Of a stretch of DNA of 44,422 nucleotides, positions 24,609-33,247 are shown piece after piece (position 1 is the first letter of the stretch; each line of letters starts with the position of its first letter). Source of the DNA: a bacterium (GTDB lineage: Bacteria; Bacillota; Bacilli; Lactobacillales; Streptococcaceae); NCBI GenBank assembly GCA_905221095.1, contig CAJNBV010000013.1:1-44422 (forward strand). The letters are read 5' to 3'. Under the pieces are notes generated by a model, which did not search any database, had not been told where the DNA came from, and saw nothing but the letters and a program-made list of their open reading frames with translations. The position numbers and the translations under genes are program-made.

Positions 24609-25691
24609 TTAATCAAAATAAAGCAAGTCTTTGCTGGTGCTTGTAAAGAGGTCAAAGCCATCCTTGGTAACAACACCGCAGTCTTCGATACGGACACCGA
24701 CTTTACCAGGGATATAGATACCTGGTTCAACAGAGAAGCACATGCCTTCTTCGATGACCATGTCGTTTCCTTCCATGATAGATGGGAATTCGTGGACATC
24801 CATACCGATACCGTGACCGAGACGGTGGTTGAAGTACTCGCCATAACCAGCTTTTTCGATGACCTCACGGGCAGCGCGGTCTACTTCATGGGCGGTCACA
24901 CCTGGCTTGATAAAGTCAAGAGCAGCTTGTTGGGCTTCAAGAGTCAAGTTGTAAATATCTTTCTTGAATTGGTCAGGTTTACCGACAGCGACTGTACGAG
25001 TCATATCTGACGCGTAGCCGTTGACGAGGACACCAAGGTCAAAGAGGAGAAGAGCATCATTTTCAACCTTATTCGCTGCTGGAATGCCGTGTGGATTTGC
25101 AGCATTATCACCAGTCAAGACCATGGTATCAAAGCTCATTTCATAGCCTTCACGTTTCATAGCAAAGTCGATTTGGGCGATGATATCTGTCTCAGTTTTA
25201 TCAAGAGAAATATTGTCAAAACCAACATTAACTGCTTTATCAGCATAGAGACCTGCCACCATCATTTTTTGCACTTCATCAGCTGATTTGATGAGGCGCA
25301 TGCGTTGGATACGAGGAGTGAGGTTTTCAAACTCAGCAGTTTCAAAGACTGTTTTCAAGCCATGGTATTTGGTCAAAATGAGATTGTCAAACTCAACAGC
25401 AACGCGTTTGAAGTCGTGCTGTGGAAGAGCATGTTTCATTTTTTGCCATGGGTTTTCAGAATCCACATAGCCCACAACTGGGAAAGAGACAGTGCTGCTT
25501 GCACGCTCAACCTCAAGGGCTGGGACAAAGAGGAGGGGTTCCTGATCTGCTAGAACAAAAAGGAACATTTGGCGTTCATGGGGATCACTGTAAAAGCCAG
25601 TGAGGTAATTGATTGTGACGGGGTCAGATACGACAGCGACGTCTAGTTTTTCTGATTCAAGATATGTTACGATTTGTTGTAATTTAGACAT
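24609..25691 (-). CDS. pepQ: Xaa-Pro dipeptidase (M24 family)
   Basis: A 360-residue metallopeptidase (prolidase) cleaving dipeptides with C-terminal proline in the cytoplasm. The N-terminal creatinase-like domain is followed by the pita-bread domain. Metal ligands lie in LLFDLGVLVNGYASDMTRTV (two Asp), HRLGHGIGMDVHE (His), FSVEPGIYIPG (Glu) and VRIEDCGVV (Glu). AAGAAGG precedes the ATG. No terminator separates it from the downstream orphan gene. Confidence 0.94.
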   Translation of the reverse strand: MSKLQQIVTYLESEKLDVAVVSDPVTINYLTGFYSDPHERQMFLFVLADQEPLLFVPALEVERASSTVSFPVVGYVDSENPWQKMKHALPQHDFKRVAVEFDNLILTKYHGLKTVFETAEFENLTPRIQRMRLIKSADEVQKMMVAGLYADKAVNVGFDNISLDKTETDIIAQIDFAMKREGYEMSFDTMVLTGDNAANPHGIPAANKVENDALLLFDLGVLVNGYASDMTRTVAVGKPDQFKKDIYNLTLEAQQAALDFIKPGVTAHEVDRAAREVIEKAGYGEYFNHRLGHGIGMDVHEFPSIMEGNDMVIEEGMCFSVEPGIYIPGKVGVRIEDCGVVTKDGFDLFTSTSKDLLYFD

Positions 25692-25768
25692 ATGCTACCT
25701 TCTTTCTACCCCTCTATTTTGGCAAAAAAAGAGAGAAAATGCAAGGGAGAAGGGTAAAAGAAAAGACA

Positions 25769-25800
25769 AAAAGAACTCCGAAACGATAGGGGAGTTCTTT
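25769..25800 (-). terminator. murT-gatD operon terminator
   Basis: Inverted repeat AAGAACTCC / GGAGTTCTT (25771-25779 and 25791-25799) with a T-rich tract on the minus strand. Confidence 0.8.
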
Positions 25801-25818
25801 GATAGAGTTTTCCTTTGT

Positions 25819-26601
25819 TTAAGAAAAGTCAGCCTTGCTTTTCACGTCGCTATATTCTTCAGCGATTTCTTGGCTGAGAATGTCTTCATAGGCAGGGAGT
25901 TGGATGTCCTGACCATATTTCTTCTTGAGGGCGGTAGTGACTAGGCGATAAGCTAGATTGGCATTACGAGAGAGGATAGGTCCGTGGAAGTAAGAACCAA
26001 AGACATTCTTATAATGAACCCCTTCGCCGACCTTTTCTTCGTTATTTCCATTTCCATAAACCACCTGTCCCAGCGGTTTTTGGTCATCTGAGAGGAAGGT
26101 ACGGCCCTGGTGATTTTCAAAGCCATAGTAGGTTTCATCGAAATCTTCATTGTGAATCTTGATGTCGCCGATAAAGCGATTATTGGTCTGGTTGAGCGTG
26201 TAGTGACCCATGACCCCCAGACCTTCGATGCGTTTTCCTGAAGCCTCAACATAATATTGACCCAACAGTTGGAAACCACCGCAGATAGCGAGAAGCACAC
26301 CGTCGTTTTGGATGTAGTTGTCAATGCTCTCTTTTTTAGCAGGTAGGTCGTCTGCAATGATACTCTGTTCAAAGTCTTGACCGCCACCAAAAAAGGCGAT
26401 ATCATAGTGATTTTCATCAAAATCATCATGGAGAGAAACGATGTCAACCATCACATGGGCCCCTAGCTTTTCAGCCACATACTTGAGCATGAGGATGTTT
26501 CCATTGTCCCCATAAGTATTCATGAGGTTTCCATAGAGGTGGGCAATGTTGAGCTGATAGGGGTAATTGCCAGCTTTTGAGGAAAGTGAAGTATAAACCA
26601 T
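25819..26601 (-). CDS. gatD: Lipid II isoglutaminyl synthase, glutaminase subunit GatD
   Basis: A 260-residue class I glutamine amidotransferase-like protein. The nucleophile is Cys107 in [25 protein letters not shown] near residue 72 and the C-terminal [10 protein letters not shown] with catalytic His complete the site. With MurT it amidates the alpha-carboxyl of D-Glu in the lipid II stem peptide, a step needed for efficient cross-linking in streptococci. Its ATG overlaps the murT stop by one base (TAATG), so the two subunits are translationally coupled. Confidence 0.94.
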   Translation of the reverse strand: MVYTSLSSKAGNYPYQLNIAHLYGNLMNTYGDNGNILMLKYVAEKLGAHVMVDIVSLHDDFDENHYDIAFFGGGQDFEQSIIADDLPAKKESIDNYIQNDGVLLAICGGFQLLGQYYVEASGKRIEGLGVMGHYTLNQTNNRFIGDIKIHNEDFDETYYGFENHQGRTFLSDDQKPLGQVVYGNGNNEEKVGEGVHYKNVFGSYFHGPILSRNANLAYRLVTTALKKKYGQDIQLPAYEDILSQEIAEEYSDVKSKADFS

Positions 26602-27944
26602 TAGTTCATCTCCTTTCTAACAATCTGACGACTAGCCAGCAATTCGCGGAATTCAAGCATGGCAGTATAGGTAGCCAGGATATAGGCATGCTTGCAATCT
26701 TGATTCTCAATGATCTTGAGAACTTGTTCCAGACTACTTGTTTCAGTGATTTTCTCAGCTGGATAGCCAGTCACTCGAAGTCGGCGTGCAATTTCAGAAT
26801 GACGAACACCGCCAGCGTTGATTTCAGGAATGTCCATGTCAGTGATTTGTTCAAAGTCAGCATCCCAAATCCAGCTAGTATCAATTCCGTCTGCATAGTT
26901 GGCATTAAGAAGAACAGATAGGCTAAATGGATAAGGCGCTAGTTTAATCATCTCGATAGCTTGGGTTGCACCAACTGGATTTTTAATCAAGACAAGGGTG
27001 CATTCTTTATCACCGATATGGAAGGTCTCCTGGCGTCCAAAGACAGCACGGCTCTTGTCAAATCCTTGCTTGATGAGTTGGGAATCGGCACCGAGGAAAC
27101 GGGCGATAGCAACCGCAGCTAGAGCGTTGTAGATATTGTAGAGTCCACCGATTTGGATACCGTATTCTTGGCCGTCGATGACAAAGCGAGAGCGATTGTT
27201 GGTCAACTCAACCAGTTCTGTCAAACGATAGTCCAGATTAGGACGTTTGCATCCGCAGCCTTCACAGATATAGGCACCCAAGTTGGCATAAGTATTGTGC
27301 TCATATTTGAGGATGCTTTGACAGTCAGGACAGAGAATCCCCTCGGTATTGTAGTGAGCCAGTTTGGCTGGTCCTTTTTCCAAGTCAAAACCAAAATACT
27401 GAACAGGATTTGGAATAGCTGGCTTGTAGAAAAGTGGACTGTCTCCATTGAGGAGAACAGTAGCTGTAGGCACCTTACGAATAGCATCCAAAATCATCTT
27501 ATAAGTTGTGTAAATCTCACCATAGCGGTCCATCTGGTCACGGAAGATATTAGTGATGACAAAAAGGCTAGGTTGGATATAGTCACAGATACGAGATAGA
27601 CTGGCTTCGTCAATTTCTAGTACGGCAATGTTTTTCCCAGTTTTAGAAGATTTGGCTGTTAAGAAGGTTGTTGCAATCCCTGTAATCATGTTGGCACCGC
27701 TTGGGTTGGTCAGAACTTGACCATAAACCTCTTTTAAAATGCCGACAGTCAGGGCAGTTGTCAAGGTTTTTCCATTGGTACCAGTCACCACGACAATCTC
27801 GTAGTTCTTAGCTAGGTTTTGTAAAATATCTTTATCAAATTGAAGGGCAAGTTTTCCTGGGAGCGTACTTCCACGGCCAAGACGGCTTAAAACGAAGTGG
27901 GAAGAACGCCCAGCAAGAAGGCCCAAAGTAGTTTTTAAGTTCAT
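26601..27944 (-). CDS. murT: Lipid II isoglutaminyl synthase, MurT ligase subunit
   Basis: A 447-residue Mur-ligase-like protein. P-loop [14 protein letters not shown] lies near residue 53. An inserted zinc ribbon is formed by Cys pairs in CPDC and CEGC near residues 201-228. The C-terminal DUF1727 domain includes [19 protein letters not shown], which holds a conserved catalytic Asp in known MurT. It activates the D-Glu carboxyl with ATP; GatD supplies ammonia. The ATG follows the -10 box by only 6 nt with no Shine-Dalgarno. Confidence 0.95.
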   Translation of the reverse strand: MNLKTTLGLLAGRSSHFVLSRLGRGSTLPGKLALQFDKDILQNLAKNYEIVVVTGTNGKTLTTALTVGILKEVYGQVLTNPSGANMITGIATTFLTAKSSKTGKNIAVLEIDEASLSRICDYIQPSLFVITNIFRDQMDRYGEIYTTYKMILDAIRKVPTATVLLNGDSPLFYKPAIPNPVQYFGFDLEKGPAKLAHYNTEGILCPDCQSILKYEHNTYANLGAYICEGCGCKRPNLDYRLTELVELTNNRSRFVIDGQEYGIQIGGLYNIYNALAAVAIARFLGADSQLIKQGFDKSRAVFGRQETFHIGDKECTLVLIKNPVGATQAIEMIKLAPYPFSLSVLLNANYADGIDTSWIWDADFEQITDMDIPEINAGGVRHSEIARRLRVTGYPAEKITETSSLEQVLKIIENQDCKHAYILATYTAMLEFRELLASRQIVRKEMN

Positions 27945-27950
27945 GTTTCT

Positions 27951-27959
27951 ATTATATCA
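27951..27959 (-). promoter_or_regulatory. Extended -10 promoter abutting the murT start
   Basis: TGATATAAT at complement 27959-27951, then AGAAAC, then the ATG at complement 27944. No strong -35 and no ribosome binding site. Confidence 0.65.
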
Positions 27960-28001
27960 CAAAAGAGGGAAAAGACAGATTTGAGATTTCGCAGAAGTAA
28001 A

Positions 28002-28022
28002 AACAGCCCAAAGAGGGCTGTT
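28002..28022 (-). terminator. Terminator of the flavoreductase gene
   Basis: AACAGCCC (28002-28009) and GGGCTGTT (28015-28022) form an 8-bp stem; on the minus strand it is followed by TTTTTACTT. Confidence 0.8.
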
Positions 28023-28042
28023 CGATACGATTGAATCTCAAC

Positions 28043-29359
28043 TTAAATCGCAAACAAGTCATTCAAGTTCTCAGCCAAGGTTGGGTGAGTGAAGATTTGT
28101 TTTGTGAAGTAAGTGTAAGGAATCTTGTTGTCCATAGCAACAGTGATGATGTTGATGATTTCTTGAGAACCTTCTGAGAAGATGCTTGCTCCAAGAATTT
28201 CTTTTGTTTCAGTATTAACTACAGCTTTGAAAGCTCCACGAAGGTCTCCATTTACATGACCACGAGGCATTGCTGCAACAGGGATTTCCTTCACTGCGTA
28301 TGGAAGTTTCAAATCAGCTGCTTGGCTTTCAGTCAAACCAACTTGTGAAAGTGCAGGTGTGATGAACATAGTGTTTGGTACATTGAGACGGTCTTCAAGT
28401 GTGTAGCTGCCATCTCCAGCAAGGTAGCTGTAAACAACACGGAAGTCATCAAGGGAAATGTAAGTAAATTGAAGTCCACCGTTGACATCTCCAACTGCAA
28501 AGACACCAGGAACGTTTGTTTGACAATGTTTGTCTACTTTAATAGCGCCGCGTTCAGTCAGTTCAATATCTGTATTTTCAAGTTGAAGTGGTTCTACGTT
28601 TGGTTTGCGTCCAGTTGCGTAGAGAAGGGCATCAAAGCGGTAAGTTTCGTTTTCAGTTACGACGAGAACTTGGTCACCGTCGTTTTTGATTTCAGTTGTA
28701 CGGATGTTTTGAAGCAGTTCAATACCATCTTCTTCCATGTATTGTTTAGCAAGAGCTGCGATGGAAGGTTCTGCACGAGGTAGGAAAGTATCCAAAGCAT
28801 CTAGGACTGTAACCTTGCTTCCAAGTTTGTTGTAAAGGCCAGCAAATTCAAGACCGATGTTTCCGCCACCAAGAACACCAAGTTTTTCAGGCAATTTGTC
28901 CAAGTTTTGGATACCTGTTGAGTCAAAGACGTTTTTGCTTGTAGCAAGTCCTGGAATTGGCAAGACGTTTGAAACAGCACCAGTGTTGATGACGATAGTT
29001 TCAGCAGTTAGTTCTTTCTTTTCATCACCAGCTTGGATTTCGATGACTTTATTTGAAAGGAAGTGAGCTTCCGCATCAAAAATATCGACACCTGTACCAG
29101 CAACAGTTGCATAGTTTTTACCGTTGAGGCGACCAGTGATAGTATTTTTTGTAGCAATCACTTCTTCAAAAGACAAGTCTTTCTCAGCAGCAACCAGCAA
29201 AGTTTTAGTTGGGATACAACCAATGTTGATACAAGTTCCACCGTACATAGCTTTGCTACGTTCAACGAGGGCAACTTTTTTGCCAGTTGAAGCCAATTTA
29301 CCAGCTAGTGTTTTACCAGCTTTACCAAATCCGATAACGATTAAATCATAAGTTAACAT
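28043..29359 (-). CDS. Pyridine nucleotide-disulfide oxidoreductase (Har/RclA-like flavoprotein)
   Basis: A 438-residue class I flavin disulfide reductase. It has FAD motif IVIGFGKAGKTLAGKLA, a redox-active disulfide Cys43-Cys48 in GGTCINIGCIPTK, NAD(P)H motif LGGGNIGLEFAG near residue 161, and C-terminal dimer-interface HPTLAENLNDLF with the active-site His-Glu pair. It lacks the extra N- and C-terminal metal-binding cysteines of mercuric reductase. RclA and the pneumococcal hypothiocyanous acid reductase Har belong to this group, and the position near cshA and codY fits my recollection of pneumococcal Har. A role against oral oxidants is likely but inferred. Monocistronic with its own terminator. 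Confidence 0.85.
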   Translation of the reverse strand: MLTYDLIVIGFGKAGKTLAGKLASTGKKVALVERSKAMYGGTCINIGCIPTKTLLVAAEKDLSFEEVIATKNTITGRLNGKNYATVAGTGVDIFDAEAHFLSNKVIEIQAGDEKKELTAETIVINTGAVSNVLPIPGLATSKNVFDSTGIQNLDKLPEKLGVLGGGNIGLEFAGLYNKLGSKVTVLDALDTFLPRAEPSIAALAKQYMEEDGIELLQNIRTTEIKNDGDQVLVVTENETYRFDALLYATGRKPNVEPLQLENTDIELTERGAIKVDKHCQTNVPGVFAVGDVNGGLQFTYISLDDFRVVYSYLAGDGSYTLEDRLNVPNTMFITPALSQVGLTESQAADLKLPYAVKEIPVAAMPRGHVNGDLRGAFKAVVNTETKEILGASIFSEGSQEIINIITVAMDNKIPYTYFTKQIFTHPTLAENLNDLFAI

Positions 29360-29529
29360 TTATCTTCCTCCTATTTCGAATTTCATTCTAGCATAAGAAA
29401 AAAACTTTTGCACAATTCTGCTACGCTTTAAAAAAGTTTATGAAATAGTAGAAATTTAAGCTTCATTTTCTCAGAAAATCGTTTACATGACATTATCGAC
29501 GGATTTAGCTATCTTTTGTTCTAGTCTTG

Positions 29530-29538
29530 TGTTATACT
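29530..29538 (+). promoter_or_regulatory. cshA extended -10 promoter
   Basis: TGTTATACT at 29530-29538 is an extended -10 box without a clear -35. It implies a 5' leader of about 143 nt before the GTG at 29688. Confidence 0.6.
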
Positions 29539-29544
29539 AGATAG

Positions 29545-29687
29545 GTTGCAAAGAAAACAGTACTTTTCTTTTGTGGAAAAGAAGCAACACGATTTTGTAT
29601 CCAGTATATGAAAATACGTCTTAAAAAGAAAAGTATAAACTAAGCCCTATAGGGTGGCTTCGCACCACCTTTAGAAAGAAGAATAAC
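29545..29687 (+). promoter_or_regulatory. Long structured 5' leader of the DEAD-box helicase gene
   Basis: It contains two visible hairpins: AAGAAAA (29551-29557) with TTTTCTT (29566-29572), and AGGGTGG (29650-29656) with CCACCTT (29665-29671). The second ends about 5 nt before the weak ribosome site AGAAAG. Long leaders are common in cold-responsive helicase mRNAs; that function here is inference. The rest of 29360-29529 shows no gene. Confidence 0.45.
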
Positions 29688-31253
29688 GTGAAATTTAATG
29701 AATTAAACTTGTCTGCTGATTTGCTAGCAGAGATTGAAAAAGCTGGTTTTGTAGAAGCCAGTCCTATCCAAGAACAAACTATTCCTTTGGCACTTGAAGG
29801 TAAGGATGTTATTGGTCAAGCACAGACTGGTACAGGAAAAACTGCAGCCTTTGGTTTGCCAACCCTTGAAAAAATCCGTACAGAAGAAGCGACCATCCAA
29901 GCCTTGGTCATCGCTCCAACTCGTGAACTAGCTGTCCAAAGTCAAGAGGAACTCTTCCGCTTTGGTCGTAGTAAGGGAGTCAAAGTCCGTTCAGTATATG
30001 GCGGATCAAGCATTGAAAAACAAATTAAAGCTCTTAAATCTGGTGCCCATATCGTGGTGGGAACACCTGGTCGCCTCTTGGACTTGATTAAACGCAAGGC
30101 CTTGAAATTACAAGACATTGAAACGCTTATCCTTGATGAAGCGGATGAAATGCTCAACATGGGCTTCCTTGAAGACATCGAAGCTATCATCTCGCGTGTC
30201 CCAGAAAGCCGTCAAACTTTGCTTTTTTCAGCAACTATGCCAGATGCCATCAAACGTATCGGTGTTCAGTTTATGAAAGACCCTGAGCATGTGAAGATTG
30301 CTGCCAAGGAATTGACAACAGAATTGGTTGACCAGTACTATATCCGTGTTAAGGAACAAGAAAAATTTGATACCATGACTCGTCTTATGGATGTGGAACA
30401 ACCAGAACTTGCTATTGTATTTGGTCGTACCAAACGTCGTGTGGATGAATTGACTCGTGGACTTAAAATCCGTGGCTTCCGTGCTGAAGGAATTCATGGA
30501 GACCTAGACCAAAACAAACGTCTTCGTGTTCTTCGTGACTTCAAAAACGGCAATCTTGATGTCTTGGTTGCAACAGACGTTGCAGCGCGTGGTTTGGATA
30601 TTTCAGGTGTGACTCATGTCTATAACTATGACATTCCACAAGATCCTGAAAGTTATGTTCACCGTATCGGTCGTACAGGTCGTGCTGGTAAATCAGGTCA
30701 ATCGATTACCTTCGTTGCTCCAAATGAAATGGGCTACCTTCAAATTATTGAAAACTTGACCAAGAAACGCATGAAAGGTCTTAAACCTGCAAGCGCAGAA
30801 GAAGCCTTCCAAGCTAAGAAACAGGTTGCACTCAAGAAAATCGAACGTGATTTTGCAGATGAGACAATCCGTGGCAACTTTGAGAAATTTGGAAAGGATG
30901 CTCGTAAGCTGGCTACTGAATTTACTCCAGAAGAATTGGCCATGTATATCTTGAGTCTAACTGTCCAAGATCCAGATAGCCTTCCAGACGTGGAGATTGC
31001 GCGTGAAAAACCACTGCCATTTAAACCATCAGGTAATGGCTTCGGTGGTAAAGGTAAGGGAGGCCGTCGTGGAGATGACCGTCGTGATCGCGAACGCCGT
31101 GGCAATGGTCGCCGTGATGATTTCAAAAAAGGCAGTCGTGGAAATGATCGTTATGATAAGGAAAAACGTTACCGTAAGGATAATAAAAAACCACGCACTA
31201 CTTCAAGCGAAAAGAAAACAGGCTTTGTTATTCGTAACAAGGGCGATAAATAA
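29688..31253 (+). CDS. cshA: DEAD-box ATP-dependent RNA helicase CshA
   Basis: A 521-residue RNA helicase starting at GTG. Motifs in order: Q motif near residue 21 (SPIQEQTIPLAL), motif I AQTGTGKTAAFG, PTRELAVQ, TPGRLLDLI, DEAD in LILDEADEML, SAT in FSATMP, and motif VI HRIGRTGRAGK. The C-terminal tail is long, basic and Gly/Arg-rich (GKGKGGRRGDDRRDRERR), for RNA binding. CshA proteins act in ribosome assembly and mRNA decay, especially in the cold. Monocistronic, with a long leader and its own terminator. Confidence 0.93.
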   Translation: MKFNELNLSADLLAEIEKAGFVEASPIQEQTIPLALEGKDVIGQAQTGTGKTAAFGLPTLEKIRTEEATIQALVIAPTRELAVQSQEELFRFGRSKGVKVRSVYGGSSIEKQIKALKSGAHIVVGTPGRLLDLIKRKALKLQDIETLILDEADEMLNMGFLEDIEAIISRVPESRQTLLFSATMPDAIKRIGVQFMKDPEHVKIAAKELTTELVDQYYIRVKEQEKFDTMTRLMDVEQPELAIVFGRTKRRVDELTRGLKIRGFRAEGIHGDLDQNKRLRVLRDFKNGNLDVLVATDVAARGLDISGVTHVYNYDIPQDPESYVHRIGRTGRAGKSGQSITFVAPNEMGYLQIIENLTKKRMKGLKPASAEEAFQAKKQVALKKIERDFADETIRGNFEKFGKDARKLATEFTPEELAMYILSLTVQDPDSLPDVEIAREKPLPFKPSGNGFGGKGKGGRRGDDRRDRERRGNGRRDDFKKGSRGNDRYDKEKRYRKDNKKPRTTSSEKKTGFVIRNKGDK

Positions 31254-31254
31254 G

Positions 31255-31284
31255 AAAAAGCGGTTCAAATTGAATCGCTTTTTT
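31255..31284 (+). terminator. cshA terminator
   Basis: AAAAAGCGGTTCA (31255-31267) pairs with TGAATCGCTTTTT (31271-31283), one G-U pair, loop AAT. Confidence 0.85.
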
Positions 31285-31299
31285 ATATAAGGAGACCGA

Positions 31300-31323
31300 A
31301 TGGAAAAAAAGAAAGATAAATAA
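31300..31323 (+). other. Seven-codon mini-ORF with a good ribosome site
   Basis: AAGGAG (31289-31294) stands 5 nt before ATG, encoding MEKKKDK and a stop. It lies between the cshA terminator and the codY promoter. It may be a remnant or chance; no function is claimed. Another TATAAT at 31351-31356 could mark a second, upstream codY promoter. Confidence 0.25.
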
Positions 31324-31440
31324 AATAGTTATATTATCTTCTTGTGATATTATAATACACAAAAATAGGGAGCTTGTCAATAGAAAAGAAGCGATTTAAT
31401 TAAAAATATTCTTGTTTTTTCAAATTGCAATTAAATAAGC

Positions 31441-31455
31441 AATTTTCAGATAATA
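31441..31455 (+). promoter_or_regulatory. CodY-binding box upstream of codY
   Basis: AATTTTCAGATAATA matches the CodY consensus AATTTTCWGAAAATT at 13 of 15 positions. It ends two bases before the codY -35 box. A weaker second match overlaps the -35. This suggests autorepression by CodY. Confidence 0.75.
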
Positions 31456-31456
31456 A

Positions 31457-31485
31457 TTGAAAATTCAAGCTGTTTATGTTATAAT
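31457..31485 (+). promoter_or_regulatory. codY-pncA promoter
   Basis: TTGAAA (31457-31462), 17-bp spacer, TATAAT (31480-31485). Confidence 0.85.
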
Positions 31486-31511
31486 GATAGCGATTAAATT
31501 CGAGGTGAAAA

Positions 31512-32300
31512 ATGGCACATTTATTAGAAAAAACTAGAAAAATTACTTCTATCCTGAAGCGCTCGGAGGAGCAGTTGCAGGAAGAGCTTCCCTACAATGC
31601 GATTACCCGTCAATTGGCAGATATCATTGACTGTAATGCTTGTATTGTTAACAGCAAGGGACGTCTCCTTGGCTATTTTATGCGTTATAAAACCAATACA
31701 GATCGCGTGGAGCAATTCTTCCAAACGAAGATTTTCCCAGATGACTATGTACAGGGCGCGAACATGATCTACGATACAGAAGCCAATCTGACAGTGGATC
31801 ATGATTTGAGTATTTTCCCTGTGGAAAGTCGTGCCGATTTTCCAGATGGTTTGACGACTATTGCACCGATTCATGTATCAGGGATTCGCTTAGGTTCTTT
31901 GATTATTTGGCGCAATGATAAGAAATTTGAAGATGAGGATTTAATCCTTGTTGAGATTGCCAGTACCGTTGTTGGTATTCAGCTCCTCAACTTCCAACGT
32001 GAAGAGGATGAGAAAAATATCCGCCGTCGTACTGCTGTGACTATGGCAGTCAATACCCTTTCTTACTCAGAACTCCGTGCTGTTTCAGCTATTTTAGGGG
32101 AATTAAACGGAAACGAAGGTCAGTTGACTGCGTCAGTGATTGCAGACCGTATCGGGATTACCCGTTCTGTGATTGTCAATGCCCTTCGCAAACTTGAGTC
32201 TGCTGGGATTATTGAAAGTCGCTCGCTTGGAATGAAGGGAACCTATCTCAAGGTCCTGATTACAGATATTTTTGAAGAAGTGAAGAAAAGAGATTACTAA
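31512..32300 (+). CDS. codY: GTP-sensing/branched-chain amino acid responsive transcriptional repressor CodY
   Basis: A 262-residue global nutritional regulator, the standard length. The N-terminal GAF domain binds branched-chain amino acids ([19 protein letters not shown] start). The C-terminal winged helix-turn-helix includes [37 protein letters not shown] region residues that define the family. In streptococci CodY responds mainly to Ile/Leu/Val. A CodY box precedes its promoter. It overlaps pncA by one base (TAATG), coupling the two. Confidence 0.97.
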   Translation: MAHLLEKTRKITSILKRSEEQLQEELPYNAITRQLADIIDCNACIVNSKGRLLGYFMRYKTNTDRVEQFFQTKIFPDDYVQGANMIYDTEANLTVDHDLSIFPVESRADFPDGLTTIAPIHVSGIRLGSLIIWRNDKKFEDEDLILVEIASTVVGIQLLNFQREEDEKNIRRRTAVTMAVNTLSYSELRAVSAILGELNGNEGQLTASVIADRIGITRSVIVNALRKLESAGIIESRSLGMKGTYLKVLITDIFEEVKKRDY

Positions 32301-32875
32301 TGACCAAGGCTTTAATTTCGATTGATTATACAGAAGATTTTGTGGCTGATAGTGGGAAATTGACAGCAGGTGCTCCAGCCCAGGCGATTTCAGATGCCAT
32401 CAGCAAGGTAACTCGATTAGCTTTTGAAAGAGGAGACTACATCTTCTTTACCATCGATGCTCACGAAGAAAACGATTGTTTCCATCCAGAAAGTAAACTA
32501 TTTCCTCCTCATAATTTGATTGGGACTAGTGGGCGTAATTTATACGGAGATTTGGGAGTCTTCTATCAAGAGCATGGTTCAGACAGTCGTGTCTTTTGGA
32601 TGGATAAACGTCATTACTCAGCTTTTTCAGGGACTGACTTGGATATCCGTTTGAGAGAGCGTAGAATTTCAACAGTTATCTTAACAGGAGTCTTGACGGA
32701 TATCTGTGTCCTGCATACAGCTATAGATGCCTATAATCTAGGATATGACATTGAGATTGTTAAACCAGCTGTTGCTTCCATCTGGCCTGAAAATCATCAA
32801 TTTGCCCTAGGTCATTTCAAAAATACACTTGGAGCTAAGTTAGTAGATGAAAATCTAAATGAAATTTCAGACTAA
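32300..32875 (+). CDS. pncA: Nicotinamidase (isochorismatase family)
   Basis: A 191-residue cysteine hydrolase converting nicotinamide to nicotinate for NAD salvage. Catalytic triad residues fall at Asp9 (SIDYTEDF), Lys103 (WMDKRHYSAF) and Cys136 (LTDICVLHTAID), matching the triad I recall for the pneumococcal nicotinamidase. Metal ligands are visible in TIDAHEENDCFHPE. The start overlaps the codY stop, so NAD salvage is produced together with the CodY regulator. Confidence 0.93.
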   Translation: MTKALISIDYTEDFVADSGKLTAGAPAQAISDAISKVTRLAFERGDYIFFTIDAHEENDCFHPESKLFPPHNLIGTSGRNLYGDLGVFYQEHGSDSRVFWMDKRHYSAFSGTDLDIRLRERRISTVILTGVLTDICVLHTAIDAYNLGYDIEIVKPAVASIWPENHQFALGHFKNTLGAKLVDENLNEISD

Positions 32876-32912
32876 CTTGCTTAGTAAAAATGAAAAAAAT
32901 CTGAAAAAAGTG

Positions 32913-32941
32913 TTGACAAGTATCCTAAAAGTTGATATACT
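32913..32941 (+). promoter_or_regulatory. tRNA-Leu promoter
   Basis: Consensus TTGACA (32913-32918), 17-bp spacer, TATACT (32936-32941). Confidence 0.85.
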
Positions 32942-32956
32942 AGTAAAGTAATCGAC

Positions 32957-33042
32957 GCGGGGATGGCGGAATTGGCAGACGCGCAGGACTAAGGATCCTG
33001 TGACCGCTTTAGGTCGTGAGGGTTCAAGTCCCTCTCTCCGCA
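32957..33042 (+). tRNA. tRNA-Leu (anticodon AAG)
   Basis: An 86-nt class II tRNA. The acceptor GCGGGGA pairs with TCTCCGC, and the discriminator is A73. The anticodon stem CAGGA/TCCTG holds loop CTAAGGA, giving anticodon AAG (reads CUU, leucine). It has a long variable arm (TGACCGCTTTAGGTCGTGA region) and T-arm GAGGG-TTCAAGT-CCCTC. CCA is not encoded. Confidence 0.95.
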
Positions 33043-33050
33043 TAGGATAA

Positions 33051-33076
33051 GAGTTAGCTTAGGCTAGCTCTTTTTT
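33051..33076 (+). terminator. tRNA-Leu terminator
   Basis: GAGTTAGC (33051-33058) pairs with GCTAGCTC (33063-33070), one G-U pair, followed by six T residues. Confidence 0.85.
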
Positions 33077-33223
33077 GTAAGCTTTACAATATCTATGGCG
33101 GGCGTCCATCGCTTTCAGATAAATGATATAGTTTGAAATTTTTCCTGATTTTCTCTACTCTTTCTATTTTTTTCGAATAAATAGATAGAACCATCGAATC
33201 TAGCAAAATTAGATTTAAAACTG

Positions 33224-33232
33224 TGGTATAAT
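33224..33232 (+). promoter_or_regulatory. Extended -10 promoter of the Rpn gene
   Basis: TGGTATAAT, last base 15 nt before the ATG at 33248. The predicted start of transcription (about 33239) would fall inside the AGGAGG ribosome site (33236-33241). Confidence 0.55.
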
Positions 33233-33247
33233 AAGAGGAGGAAATGG

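Noticed and set aside
31300..31323. Mini-ORF MEKKKDK as a functional peptide gene
   Set aside because: Seven codons of A-rich sequence can arise by chance after a terminator. The ribosome site is good but nothing else supports function.
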